A stretch of DNA of 64,000 nt, taken from NCBI GenBank assembly GCA_030220185.1, contig JASPKZ010004567.1, positions 532,837 to 596,836 of the forward strand, given 5' to 3'. The DNA comes from Diploptera punctata (Eukaryota; Arthropoda; Insecta; Blattodea; Blaberidae). A program made the position numbers and the translations under genes. Positions 49,411 through 60,450 of the stretch are shown one piece after another. The notes beneath the pieces were generated by a model that had not been told where the DNA came from, made no database searches, and saw only the letters and a program-made list of their open reading frames with translations. Every line of letters starts with the position of its first letter. Positions within the stretch are counted from its first letter, which is position 1.

Positions 49411-49623
49411 TATAATTATTTATTTAATATGCCATTTTCTATTTGGAATAATTAAATATCTGAAATAGTAAGTTCTAATTTGATAAAATACCTATGATTC
49501 GCTAGCAGCTGAATATGAGAGATGCTCTACCTAATCTGTAATCAAGTGGTGTATAAGTTGATTCAGTTCTTCTTGCTAATTATTCAGATGCTAACAATGA
49601 GAATGTGTTTATATTTGTTACAG

Positions 49624-49959
49624 GCACTAGTGACAACAGAACTTCAGGTTGGCAGCAATTCAAGCTGCTTTCAGAAGTCAATGGTAACATTGTTGAACCT
49701 TGCTCACAATGCAACTGTCGAGAACAGCGACATTGGCAAAGAATGGCAACAATCTTACACAGTTGATAATGGAGAATTCAGTATCTTAGGGTTGTCAGAA
49801 GCTAATAGCGATGGTGTAAGCATAATCGAGGCTCGAACACATGCATTAAATATCTTACGATCGCTGTTTCGACATTCTCTGTTAGGAGAATTGGTGGCAC
49901 CATATGTTGCAGAAGGAGTTATTGTTGCAATACGAGGCTTCAAAGGAAAGACTTGGGCA
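49624..49959 (+). CDS. THADA: THADA exon 11 of 13 in window (DUF2428 region)
   Basis: A 112-codon exon, acceptor TTTGTTACAG, donor GGCA|GTAAGT, both phase 0. The second half reads ARTHALNILRSLFRHSLLGE followed by PYVAEGVIVAIRGFKGKTWA, which closely parallels the DUF2428 block HALNILRALFRDTRLGE...PYVADG. The first half (a linker around VENSDIGKEWQQS) is variable between species. Confidence 0.96.
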
Positions 49960-50097
49960 GTAAGTTGTACAATGTGTTACTTCATCAAGCATATGATCTC
50001 TTCTGTATGATTTTAACTTAGTTAACCCATCCTATTTACATATCTGAACCTTTTTAAACTTGATTTTTCAGTTACTCCTTTTTCTTTTTTTTTCATC

Positions 50098-50345
50098 ATC
50101 ATTGGGGGCATGCCATAGTGTAGTTGGTTAAGACAATATGCTACAAGGTGGAAGGTTGAGGGTTCGAATCTTGGTAGAGTCAAGATTTTTAAAACTGACC
50201 CAAACCTTCTGATGGCACCATGGCCCTGAGATTGACTCAGCCTCAAAACGAAATGAATACCAGGTGCTTGTTCTGGTAGTAAAGGCATCCTTCACACAGG
50301 GCTGACAACAAGTACTGATTGTCTATACTTCTTTCGGCCTTAGTT
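50098..50345 (+). mobile_element. SINE C copy
   Basis: Head GCATGCCATAGTGTAGTTGG, box B GGGTTCGAATCTT; body CAAACCTTCTGATGGCACCA. A 3' fragment of the family is at 51206-51272 (CTCCTATTACCCCAAGGGTC). Confidence 0.78.
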
Positions 50346-51200
50346 TAAGTTGTAATGTAAACAGAAGCACATGGTTAAGTGTGATTTCATTGGCCTTATA
50401 AACGTATTGACATCATTGTCCAGCGGCGTAGATGAAAACATAGTTCCCTGATAAATCTACATTTTATGTAATATAACTACTATGTATGAACAAAATTATT
50501 GTAGAAATAATAATAAAGTAATAAAACACAATATAACGTATGAAAAAATGACAATGATGGACAGTAAGTATAAATTTAAATATAACACCATTTTGCTCAG
50601 ACAAAGTGGCATATTCAATTATTCCAACATGGTTGCTTGTGTTGAATATGTTAAACATCATATGTATTAGTAGCATAAATATTTTGCCTCTTCCCTCTTT
50701 CGAAATTAATTGAAAAATGTTTAGGCCTAATCAAGTTTGTTATTTTAAATAATATTTTTATAATTTGTAAAATGCGTGTAGATGCATGCAACTTTGGTAA
50801 ATTATAGTTTTTGCCAAAACTTTAGAACCTTGTTTCCAGGAAATACCTTGGACTCACCCCTTCTCTTTTCCTCTCATAAATTCCAGTGAACAAAAGGCAA
50901 CCCTTCTTATCCTGCTTTTAAATACCTGTGAAGAAAAGCAACAATTGTCCTGCAATAAGATGCTGAAATGCTTACAGCAAAAGGTTTGAAAGTATCGCTA
51001 ATAGCCGACTTGAGGTAGTGGTGTGAGGCAAGGTTCTTAAGTTTTGGCGAAAAGTATAATGCCACTGGAATTTGACAGCAAGTGAGATGGCACGTAAAAT
51101 AGGACCATCGCTCCACCAATCACAGATGCCTGTGGTAGGATACCTTTTGTGACTTTGTTTACAGTACAACATAAACTAAGGCTGAATACAGTATAGAAAA
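50346..51200. other. intron sequence, nothing recognised
   Basis: No known repeat recognised; small reading frames lack any family motif. Confidence 0.4.
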
Positions 51201-51279
51201 TGTAGGAGCCTTAACCTCCTATTACCCCAAGGGTCTCTTAAGGCCTATAGTTGGGATCACTTTACTTTTTACCTTCTTC

Positions 51280-51690
51280 TTTATCATCTAAATTGTTTCT
51301 TTGGGGATTTATCCCATTAGCTTCTGTTCTATCCAGAACAGTGCTGTAAAGTTCTCAGTTTTCTGGACTTGATTGAGTTTTATGCATTCCAGGAGGTGAT
51401 GTAGTTTTGCAGATGCATGTACTCCTATTTTATGTAGATGTGAATTTGGATTCTGTTATTAATGTCTTCTCTCTGTGATTTGATTTTGTGTTTTTCTCAG
51501 TTCTATTACTCATAATATTTTTTTTATCATTGTCTCAAGTTACCTTTATGACATTTCTGGTATTCTTTCCTGGCATTTTTTCATGTTTTGTTTCATACTA
51601 CCAAATTGGAACCTTCATTCATAACACTCTATGTTTTAGTATGTTACTTTAATTTATGGATATATTGAAGTATTGGACATTTATGTTGTG
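51280..51690. other. intron sequence, nothing recognised
   Basis: AT-rich intron immediately upstream of exon 12. Confidence 0.4.
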
Positions 51691-51693
51691 TAG

Positions 51694-51972
51694 GAAAGGA
51701 ACTCGGCGACTCTGCTGTTCTCTGCACTGGTGACACGTATCTTTGGAGTGTGCAGATCTAAGGACACACTGAGTATTCGCAACAGGATGACAGGGAGGAT
51801 ATTCTTCCAGCGGTATCCTGCATTGTATGACTTTCTACTTGAAGAACTGAAAGAAGCTGTGACCAGCATGGAACAGTGTCACAGTTTGCTGCGACCAGCT
51901 CTATTCCCTGTTCTACTGCTGCTAGCCAGGCTTTACCCTTCCTCACTTGAAGGCACAGACTCTAATCTACAG
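51694..51972 (+). CDS. THADA: THADA exon 12 of 13 in window (DUF2428 region)
   Basis: A 93-codon exon after TTGTGTAG, ending ACAG|GTAAAC, phase 0 at both ends. It reads ERNSATLLFSALVTRIFGVC then IRNRMTGRIFFQRYPALYDF, matching the strongest DUF2428 motif (RNSSTLLFSALITRIFG; NRMTGREFF). The C-terminal part (FPVLLLLARLYPSSLEG) also fits the family pattern LL-x-LERLYPS. The identification of the whole gene rests mainly on exons 8-12. Confidence 0.97.
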
Positions 51973-52074
51973 GTAAACTACTTGGTAGCCATTCTATATC
52001 CTCCTAGTATGTTGGCTAAGAATTGTGGACCCTTTCAACCCGTGAACATTCATAGTCTGTTAATTGCATACATT

Positions 52075-52660
52075 TATCATAAGTAATGCCACAAGTGATT
52101 TCCAATTTATCTAGAGGATTTGGAAATCAAGAGTGGCATTTGTTAGGTCTATTTAATGAATAAAATTAAGCTGTTTACACAAAAGTCATTATTTAAATAT
52201 AGTTACCGGTATTTTAAAATATTTATATATTTAATGTAAATGGCAATGTTTGAAAACAAATTAGAAATGTGAGGTTATGTATATTCACTGCAACTTGATC
52301 ATATTATTTATTGCAAAATAGGATTGCAATATAGTAAGAATGCACTCTAGTGGAGAAATAATGAAACACATCAAACTGTATATTATAATCAACATTATTT
52401 TTTTAGTAAACAACTCAATAAAATCAAGGAATCTATTCATTATTTTCTATATTCAATGTATTTGTTGGAGAAAAATAATGCTCTGAGCTGTTCAGAATAT
52501 TAAAAAGCAAGAGCTTTCTTTATCACAAAAGCAGGAGGTGATAAAGATATATCAATAAAGAGCAAGGTGAAATATGACTGTCATTGGTTGTAAAACAAAA
52601 TTAATTGAAACGTGATTGGTCATTGACTACCATTTGGGGCATGAGCTAAATTGTCTTGGT
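52075..52660. repeat. unclassified repeat U2, copy 2
   Basis: CATAAGTAATGCCACAAGTG at the left and GGGGCATGAGCTAAATTGTC at the right parallel the copy at 14465-14930. This copy has about 120 extra bases in the middle and lacks the ATCGATAAATTCACG hairpin part. Confidence 0.6.
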
Positions 52661-53009
52661 AACCACACTATAAATAAATAAAAACAATTCATGGCATGGT
52701 TGCTGTCACTGGGTAACATATGACAATGTAGGAAGTCATGATGCAATTCCTCAGCCTTAGTTTCAGTTTTCTTTATCATATTTCACTACTTCTCACATCA
52801 AGTAAGTAGCTTTTCAGTTAACTTCATGTGGCTGAGTAGAGTCTGTACTTTATGCTCAAAGAAGAATTTTTATGGTATAGCCAGAAATCAAATCTGGGTC
52901 TTTGGGATGCTACTTAGACCTGGTATCCATTTAACCATAGCTATAGACATATCTTGCGATCTAGAATCCTGAAATCAATATTTTTAATTTGTCACTTACA
53001 TTGAAGGAT

Positions 53010-53400
53010 TTTTTTTTTTTGCAAATGCGCCAGGTTGTCTTTCGACATTCCTGGTGTTCTCTCCTGGCATGGTGTACTTGTAACCCACTTCTGAGGTTGG
53101 GGCACCTGGAAGGCGGGGTTACGTTGCCCCGATGATAAGATGGGTGATGATGATGATAGTGGTGTGCCAGAAGAGTCCCTAACCCTAAGCTTAATCTAAG
53201 ATAAATATGAATAATGATGATTGCGATGGCCATATGATTTCGGGGACCGTGTGGGCCTTATAAGTTTTCCTGACATTTGTTTTACAGGTGAGGAAAACCC
53301 CCATAAAGACCTCACCCAGAAAAACTGTCTTGACCGGGGGATTGAACCCGGGCTCACTGCATGACAAGGCAGCGCGCTACCTCGAGACCACAGCTGTGGA
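53010..53400 (-). mobile_element. SINE G copy
   Basis: tRNA-like head at 53330-53400 (minus; GGTTCAATCCCCCGG, GGTAGCGCGCTGCCTTGT) and 3' end near 53015. Same orientation as the copies at 28.5 and 57.6 kb. Confidence 0.8.
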
Positions 53401-53605
53401 ATATATTAGAAGAGAAAAATTTACACCTAAACTGGGATGTGAACTCAAAGTCTCTAGTTTTCCGTACCAGTGCTCTAACCATTGGTATCTCAATTTAAAT
53501 GAAAATTGTTCTCTCTCTTAGATAATCCTGTGCACTCGAAGCGGAGAACATTGGTACTACACGTCTTTTACCTTGCTTCTTATTCAAGAAGACATTTAAA
53601 TGGGA
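53400..53605 (-). mobile_element. SINE A copy
   Basis: Minus head at 53410-53490, body with CCTTGCTTCTTATTCAAGAA; interrupted by the PLE at 53618. Confidence 0.65.
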
Positions 53606-53617
53606 TTTTAACACTAC

Positions 53618-53784
53618 ATTAAATTAATGTTGGGAAGTAAACATTATGAGGTATAATCATTAAAATTCACTGGAGTCCGAGTTATGGCTGAGGATGAACA
53701 TGATTGTGTTTGAAACCGTGCTATCATGGAAGCATGAATCCTATGAGGTGAGTTGTTTAACAAAATGTTCTCCGATGAATTTTA
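53618..53784. mobile_element. PLE insertion (ATCGCGAT group), 13-bp TSD
   Basis: Exact duplication ATTTTAACACTAC at 53605-53617 and 53785-53797 inside SINE sequence. Left terminus TTGGGAAGTAAACATTATGA; short left arm. Ribozyme core CTGAGGA present, stem III mutated (ACCGTGCT). Confidence 0.88.
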
Positions 53785-53879
53785 ATTTTAACACTACTTT
53801 TATAGCTAGTAAACCTTATTTTTTAAATTTTTTTTAACACTTCTTTTTAACTATTAAAGCTTATATTTTTAAGTTTTTT

Positions 53880-54185
53880 TTTTGTCATTAGCATTAAGAA
53901 ACAAATTAATATTTGAAGAGAAAAATTTACGTCTAAACTTGGATTTTTCAACACTAGGTCTCTGGTTTTCGGTACCAGCACTCTAAACCAGTGAGCTGTT
54001 TAGGGGTCTCAATTTAAATGGAAATTTTTCTGTCTCTTATACAATCCTGTGTACTCAAAGCTGAGAACATTCCTTCTACACACCTTCTAGCTGCTTCTTA
54101 TTCAAGAAGACATTTCAACAGGAATTTAACATTATTTTTTAAAACCTTTTGTAGCTAGTAAAGCTTTTTTTTTTCAAGGATAAAT
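53880..54185 (-). mobile_element. SINE A copy
   Basis: Minus head (53925-54010) with body TAGCTGCTTCTTATTCAAGA. Degenerate box B. Confidence 0.65.
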
Positions 54186-54197
54186 TAATATTTTAAT

Positions 54198-54414
54198 TAA
54201 AATTCATCGGAGAACATATTGTTTAAACAACTCACCTCATAGGATTCATGCTTCCACTCGTCGGAGTTATGGCTGACGATGAACATGATTATGTTTGAAA
54301 TCGCGATATCATGGAAGCATGAATCCTATGAGGTGAGTTGTTTAAACAATATGTTCTCCAATGAATTTTAATGATTATACCTCATAATGTTTACTTCCCA
54401 ACATTAATTAAATA
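54198..54414. mobile_element. PLE insertion (ATCGCGAT group), 12-bp TSD
   Basis: Exact duplication TAATATTTTAAT at 54186-54197 and 54415-54426. Arms TTCATCGGAGAACATATTGT and complement; right terminus is complete (CATAATGTTTACTTCCCAAC). Confidence 0.9.
54267..54314 (+). ncRNA. hammerhead ribozyme, ATCGCGAT stem III
   Basis: TTATGG (54267-54272), CTGACGA (54273-54279), stem II GAACAT/ATGTTT, GAAA (54297-54300), ATCGCGAT (54300-54307), cleavage after A54308, TCATGG. Canonical core. Confidence 0.87.
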
Positions 54415-54426
54415 TAATATTTTAAT

Positions 54427-55130
54427 ATTTGAAAAGAAAAATTTACGCCTGAACTAAGATTTGACCCAAGTCTCTGGTTTTCCTTTTCCATTAAAATGTC
54501 TTTTTAAATAAAAACCAAGTTAGAAGGTGTATAGAATGAATGTTCTCGGCTTTGAGTGCACAGGATTGTAAAAGATAGAAAAAAAAATCTGTTTAAATTA
54601 AGATGCCGAAATGGCTCAGGGTTTAGAGCGCTGGTACAGAAAACCAGACACTTGGGTTCGATTCCCAGTCTAGGCATAATTTTTTCTCTTCGGATATTAA
54701 TTTGTCCATTTGTCCTTCAATGTAAATGACAGATTCAAATAAAAAAAAAACATTGGAAATATAAGCTTTACTAGCTAAAAAAGTAGTGTTAAAAATAATA
54801 AACATAAAAAAAATATAAGGTTTGTCAGCTATAAAAATAGTGATAAAATACCATTAAATGTCTTCTTGAATACCATAAGAAGCAAACTAGAAGGTATGTA
54901 AAATGAATGTTCTTGGCTTCAAGCTCATTGGATTATATAGGAGAGAGAAAACTTTCCATTCAAAATAAGACACCTAAATAGCTCAGTGGTTTAGAGTGCT
55001 AGTATAGAAAACCAGAGATCCTGGATTCAAATCCCACTTTAGGCATAAATATATTCTCCACTCACAATTAATAAATTTTTCTCTTCAAATATTAATTTGT
55101 TCTTCAATGTTGAAATAGTAATTGGTGTGC
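54427..55130 (+). mobile_element. SINE A copies in series
   Basis: Two plus-strand heads at 54601-54677 (GGCTCAGGGTTTAGAGCGCT, GGGTTCGATTCCCAG) and 54965-55047 (TAGCTCAGTGGTTTAGAGTG, GGATTCAAATCCCAC), each with tail GGCATAAWTTTTTCTC and body pieces between them. Confidence 0.7.
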
Positions 55131-55250
55131 CAGATCCCAGTTCAGGGATCCTTTGAATGGCAGGAAAGCGGAGGACCGTATAATAATTTTATCCATAGGC
55201 GAATATTAAAAATAAAAATATTTATTTTATAAAAGTAAATAAATCACACT

Positions 55251-55490
55251 GTTGATGGTTTTATTATTGATTTAACATTTCTCACTGAAAGATAAATTAT
55301 ATTTGAAGAGAAAAATTTTTGCCTAGACCGAGACTCGAACCCGGAACCCTTGGCTTTCCGGGCCAAGTGCGTCTAGATCGTAACTCGCCTCGGTAGCTCA
55401 GTTGGTAGAGCACTTCGCCCGGAAAGCCAAGGGTCCCGGGTTCGAGTCTCGGTCTGGGCAAAAAATTTTCTCTTCAAATATAATTTATAG
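55251..55490. mobile_element. SINE A inverted pair, 8-bp TSD
   Basis: Minus head (55320-55373, truncated) and plus head (55386-55460, near-complete: TAGCTCAGTTGGTAGAGCAC, GGGTTCGAGTCTC) are joined head-to-head. ATCACACT flanks it at 55243-55250 and 55491-55498. Confidence 0.75.
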
Positions 55491-55499
55491 ATCACACTT

Positions 55500-56060
55500 T
55501 ACCGTATAATCACTTCACAAATATAATTTTCCGTTCTATTAATCAAATTAAGTCACTTGCACTGATGAACTATACTTTATAAAATTCTAATATCATGGCC
55601 TAAATATGTTATTTAATTAATCACGGAGAGACGACGAGCAGCGGTCTTGCTTAGTTAAAAATTACTCTTGCTCTGAAGACACGAAGGAAATGTATCGTTA
55701 ATATAAGCTATTGGGGGCAGTACTTTCTGTAAGGTTCCATAAAGTTAATGTATTAAGTTGGCAACCCTGAGATTATCAAAGTTGCGCGCGAATACCAAGA
55801 TGTCCAATTAGAAATTTTATATTTGATAAGCGCCTCCCACATGAAAGAGAAAGGAAATAAGTACCAACTTTGAATAAAATGCTGAGATCAGCAAAATGAC
55901 GTAATTCTGTGAATACCCTTTTACAAGTACACAAGCAGGTGTTCCTAACTGTGTATTGAGATCGTTCTGTGGAATGTTATTCACATCTCTGGTGACTACT
56001 TGACGTCTTGAATTGAGCACATGCCCGAATTATGACATACATATTGCATAATAATATGCA
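55500..56060. other. intron sequence, nothing recognised
   Basis: No repeat or gene recognised; slightly higher GC than its surroundings at 55620-56000. Confidence 0.35.
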
Positions 56061-56439
56061 AATTAAATTAATTAAAATGAAATTATTATCATTAAATGAA
56101 ATGACGAAAAGAATTTTTCCAGTAATAATAAAAAAATATTGAAAATATAAGCTTTACTAGCTACAAAACATGTGTTAGAATCCGATTGAAATGTACTGTT
56201 AAATAAGAAGGCAGGTACAAGGTACACACCTTGTTCACAGCTTTGAGTGCTTGGGACTGTATAAGAGAGAGAAAATCTTCCATTTAAATTGAGATCCATA
56301 TATAGCTCGAATTTAAGCTTCACTGGTTATAAATATGGTGATAATTCTCATTATAGTCATCTTGTTTAAGAAGCAGATAGATGGTATTAGTGGAATGAAT
56401 ATTCAGTGCTTTCTCGTGTGGGGGAATTATATTACTATA

Positions 56440-57015
56440 GAGAAAATCTATGAATAAATCGGAAGCCTAGTAGCTCAGATAGTAAGAGTGCTGGTATATA
56501 GAATCAGACACATTGGGTTCAAATCCTAATTTAGGCATAAATTTTTCTATGTTTTTATTATTCATTTCATATATTTCAATGATGGATAAATCATATTTAA
56601 AGAGAAAAATTATACACTCAGACCAGGACTTGAACTCGGGCAGAGCAGTTGGTAGAGCACTTGGTCCCAGGTTCAAGTCCCAGTCTGAGCGTATAATTTT
56701 TCTCTTTAATTATGATTTATCTATCATTGAAATGTATGAAATGAATAATAAAAACATCGAAAGAAGCTGTACTGTCATTTATAATGTAATATATAATTCC
56801 CAAATATATGTCTTCTTAATAAAGAAGCCGCCATTTGCAAAGATAGAAGCAAAGGCTTCATAGGATTTGGTGGGCGGGAATTACAACGTATATAGAGAAA
56901 GATTTGCGTTTAGATCGGTACTTGCTCCGGTAGCTCAGTGGTTAAGCACTTGGTCTAGAGAACCAAGGGTCTCGGGTTCAAGTCCTGGTCTGAACGTATA
57001 ATTTTTCTCTTTAAA
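56440..57015 (+). mobile_element. SINE A series with inverted tail
   Basis: Heads at 56462-56538, 56640-56695 (truncated) and 56929-57000 (TAGCTCAGTGGTTAAGCACT, GGGTTCAAGTCCT). Between 56545 and 56740 the tail is present in reverse then forward, the same inverted-tail layout as at 419-850 and 7661-8039. Confidence 0.75.
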
Positions 57016-57035
57016 TATGGTGAATTTTTCTCTTC

Positions 57036-57380
57036 TTCTTCTTCTTCCTTCCAAGTATTAGGCCAAGGCCTGTTACGATCCTATAGAAAATTTTCCCTCC
57101 AGCGTTTCATAGGACGGCCCAGTGATCATTTGATCCTTCCGGGAAATTCTCGTATAAGACTTGAAAGCATAATAATAAATCCCTTCGATTGGTTGCTGGC
57201 CAAAGGAAGGCAAGACCAGTGATGGGGCTGCCATCTTATAGCCTCTGGTCAGGCATTTCTGGAGAAGAAAAGAAAATAAAGGAAAGAAGAAATGGAAGAA
57301 AGGAAAGACTCCCTAGCCCTCGGATGCCCTAATAGCGTCGGGGTCGAAAAAAACAAGAGTTAACGAAGAGAGGTTAAATA
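57036..57380 (-). mobile_element. LINE deletion derivative: 5' and 3' ends fused, 14-bp TSD
   Basis: Exact duplication GAATTTTTCTCTTC at 57022-57035 and 57381-57394. The first 88 bases match the LINE 3' end at 19195-19290; from about 57124 the rest matches the LINE 5' end at 23640-23905. The whole coding region is missing at a single junction (GGCCCAGTGATCATTTGATC). Confidence 0.9.
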
Positions 57381-57464
57381 GAATTTTTCTCTTCAAATTT
57401 AATTTATCATTTGATGAAAAGTGATACATTTAATATTAAACAACAAATAGTAATAAATCCATCC

Positions 57465-57780
57465 ATAGTAATTCTACCCGAGGGCAGGTCTTTCACTGCA
57501 ATCATAGCATTTTCATGCTATGTTTTGCAGCTTTACTAGGGAATTGTAGGTGTGGTAGCTTCCCGTTGCTTTCCACACCAGTGAAGGATGATGATGATAA
57601 TGATAAGGGTGATGATGATGGCCATATGATTTCGGGGACCATTTGGGCCTGACATTTGTCGCAGGTGAGGAAAAACCCCGATAAAAACCTCACCCAGAAA
57701 AACTGCCCCGACCATGGATCGAACCCGAGCCCACTGCATGACAAGGCAGCACGCTACCTCGAGACCATAGTAATATATAA
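57465..57780 (-). mobile_element. SINE G copy with different 3' tail
   Basis: Head at 57715-57775 (minus; GGTAGCGTGCTGCCTTGTCA, GGGTTCGATCCATGG). The 3' part differs from 28.5 and 53.0 kb copies and matches 2118-2260. Confidence 0.75.
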
Positions 57781-57799
57781 ACATCTGTAAATAAACTAC

Positions 57800-58105
57800 G
57801 GGGCACGCCGTAGCGTAGTGATTAAGGCAATGTGCTACAAGTCAGAAGGTTGAGGGTACAAGTCCCGATGGGGTCAGGATTTTTAAACTGACCCAAACAT
57901 TCTGGCGGCACTATGGCCCTGGGGTCGACTCAGCCTGTAATGGAAATGAGTACCAGACACTTGTTCTGGGGGTAAAGACGGCCGTCATGCAGGAGTGACA
58001 ACCTGGCTGATATCAAGTACCGATTGTCCAGAAAAAGTGGGAGCCCTAACCTCCTACTTCCCCAAGGGCCTCATGAGGCCTGTAATGGGATTACTTTACT
58101 TTAAA
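57800..58105 (+). mobile_element. SINE C, most complete copy
   Basis: Head GGGCACGCCGTAGCGTAGTG, GTGATTAAGGCAATG; body GGCACTATGGCCCTGGGGTC; 3' end GGGATTACTTTACTTT. Confidence 0.85.
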
Positions 58106-58523
58106 TAAACTACTAACTTATGCTATAAAGCAAAACTTGTTGTTATTTCTTTATGTTTATAAATAATCAACTTATTCATTTTCTTTGTAGTATGTTTGTT
58201 TCAAATTTTGTAAACTTGTATTGCAAGAGTTTAGAAAAATATTTGGGTCAAAGAGAGACAAACAGGTGAATGGTGAAAACTCTATAAAAATGAGCTACAG
58301 GATCTATATGAGAAACCTATTGTAATAAGAACAATTAAGCCTTGTAGAGCAGCTCTGTGGCGCAAGCAGTTAGACGCTCACCTCTCACTGCTGGGGTCCT
58401 GAGATCAAGTCTTGATCACTCCATGTAGGTTTTGTGGTGGGTGAAATGGAGATTCGGCAGGTTTTTTCTTAGGGTTTTCTTCCGTTTTCCCCTGCCACCA
58501 TTTCTCCATACTCATCTCATTCA

Positions 58524-59032
58524 ATGTTTTTATTATTCATTTCATATCGGCCACGGTGGACTAGTGGTTATACTCCTTGCCTCTGGTCCCGAGGGTCGCG
58601 GGTTCAAACCTAGCCAGGGTCAATGGACTTTTTTAGGATGGAAGAATCTAAGGAGGGAGTCCTCCGGGAGGGACTTTAAGCCGTGGGTCCCAAGTCTGAA
58701 GATTTTCAGGCTCGTAAAACATCCTTAAGCCTGAATGAAAAGGCCTCTAAGCAAAATTTACCGAATTTTCCCGTCCTAGTACTAGCTTGGTTTTCTAGAT
58801 GTCAGTATGAGGCGGAACGCTGACCATGGACCATTCAAATGACATCTATATGAAAACAAGTGTAACTAAATTAGTATGGTAAAATTCTTTCCTGTAGGGG
58901 GAGAGCGCCTAAATCTCTGTTAAGGGAAGCATGGGCTTACAAGATACAAGAAGATTATTCATTTCATACATCTCAATGGTGGATAATGGGTTCAGATCAA
59001 AGTCTGAAGCATATCATTTTTGTCTTCAAATA
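58524..59032. mobile_element. SINE A composite in SINE D, 12-bp TSD
   Basis: TCATCTCATTCA flanks it (58512-58523, 59033-59044). It consists of an inverted SINE A tail and a plus-strand box B/tail piece; SINE E lies inside it. Confidence 0.8.
58547..58953 (+). mobile_element. SINE E in SINE A tail, 15-bp TSD
   Basis: Exact duplication ATTATTCATTTCATA (58532-58546, 58954-58968). Head GGCCACGGTGGACTAGTGGT, GCGGGTTCAAACCTAGC; tail ends ACAAGATACAAGAAG. Confidence 0.88.
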
Positions 59033-59546
59033 TCATCTCATTCATTTTGTTTCATTTCATTCATCTGCCCCTGTGATGGTGCATCAGGTGTGGTTGGCTG
59101 GCACCCTTGTCATTCACAGACCTCTATATAAGGGGCTTCATCTCATCCCATCCCTCGACCCGACCATTAGTTGGACAAGAGGTGAGAATATTAAATAAAA
59201 AAAGTCATGTAGACTATTATATCATGACTTGTGGGACAAATGGACAATAAAAGAGAGACATGGAAACTTCATGTACGTAATTCAGAAGGAATTTTTCCAA
59301 TAAGTAGACAAGAATGAGGTGGCAGAATAACATTAGCCATGATTTGAAGTAGGTGAATTCTACATGGAATTATTTGATAAATATTACCTCTATAGGAATG
59401 TATGTTTAACTTATGTCCACTTAATAAGTATCAAATGAATAATGAATTCTTCTTACCTCATACATCTATGTTTTTTAACACAAAACTGCAGTATCAGAAA
59501 AAAAATCTTTTCCATCTCCATTATGTCCACTTATCGACGTTTTTAA

Positions 59547-59612
59547 AGCGAATGATGACAAATCAAGAGCTTCAGAACATTTGAATACTACTACTACTAC
59601 TACTACTACATT
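59547..59612 (+). mobile_element. LINE 3' scrap with (TAC)n tail
   Basis: AAAGCGAATGATGACAAATC to TTTGAATACTACTACTAC is the extreme 3' end of the LINE at 47.4-47.9 kb. Confidence 0.75.
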
Positions 59613-59729
59613 TTTAAAATTCATTGTTATCCCAATTGTGATTATGTGTTAAAATGTTTTAAATGATAATATAGTTTTTAATAATTAATAATACAGTACC
59701 TTTTTTATGTCTTCCTTAATTAGAATTGA

Positions 59730-59935
59730 TTTTTATTAAAAAATACTTTGGTAAATTATTAAATCATGAAGGCCTTTCATGATTTCACAGACCTAAATCC
59801 ATTATATAAATTATGCGCTGAAATCAGTACCAAATAGCATGCTGAAGATGAACACGTTTTTGAAAGGTCTTCATGATTTAATAATTTAACAAAGTGTTTT
59901 GAATAAAAATAAATTCTAATTGAGGAAGACGGATA
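59730..59935. mobile_element. PLE-like palindrome
   Basis: Arms TTAGAATTGATTTTTATTAA and complement; the plus arm has CTGAAGA at 59842-59848 with a CATG/CATG stem I, weak stem II and GAAAGGTCTT. A separate family from the TATGAGGT-ended PLEs. Confidence 0.6.
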
Positions 59936-59939
59936 AAAA

Positions 59940-60450
59940 AAAAAGGTTATTTTTGAAGAGAAAAATTATATGCCCAGATTGGGACACTCTAGGGGAATGC
60001 TCTACCAAGTGAGCTATATGAGTAAAATCCAATCTAAATGCAAACTTTTCTCTTATATACATTGTTAATTCCCACACACCAAATGCTGTGAAACCTTTGC
60101 TTCTGTCTTGCAAATGGTGGCTTCTTTATTAAGAAGACATTTAATTAAGAATGTTATATTACATTATAAAGCCAAATTATCAATTAAATGTCTTCTTAAT
60201 AAAGAAGCCACCATTTGCAAGATAGAAGCAAAGGTTTTATAGCATTTGGTGCGTGGGAATTAACAGTGTATATAAGAGAAAAGTTTGCATTTAGATTGTA
60301 GTTTGCTCAGATAGCTCACTAGGTAGAGCATTTGCCTAAAGTGCGAAAAAGTCCTGGGTTCAAGACACAGTCTGAGTGTATAATTTTTCTCTTCAAATAT
60401 AATTTAACCATCATTGAGATGTATGTAATGAATAATAAAAACATAAAAAA
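59940..60450. mobile_element. SINE A inverted pair
   Basis: Minus head at 59958-60033 and plus head at 60302-60380 (TAGCTCACTAGGTAGAGCAT) share an inverted body centred near 60178. Confidence 0.75.

Larger units (their letters stand above)
58349..59201 (+). mobile_element. SINE D, interrupted
   Basis: Head CAGCTCTGTGGCGCAAGCAG and body to 58523, then after the inserted block the body resumes at 59033 (ATCTCATTCATTTTGTTTCA) and ends in an A-rich tail at 59190-59201. Confidence 0.8.
58225..59430 (+). mobile_element. LINE family 1 3' fragment split by nested SINEs
   Basis: LINE C-terminal coding pieces at 58225-58348 and 59202-59430 flank SINE D. Target copies AAGCCTTGTAGA (58337-58348) and AAGTCATGTAGA (59202-59213). 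The LINE frames are badly degraded. Confidence 0.78.
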
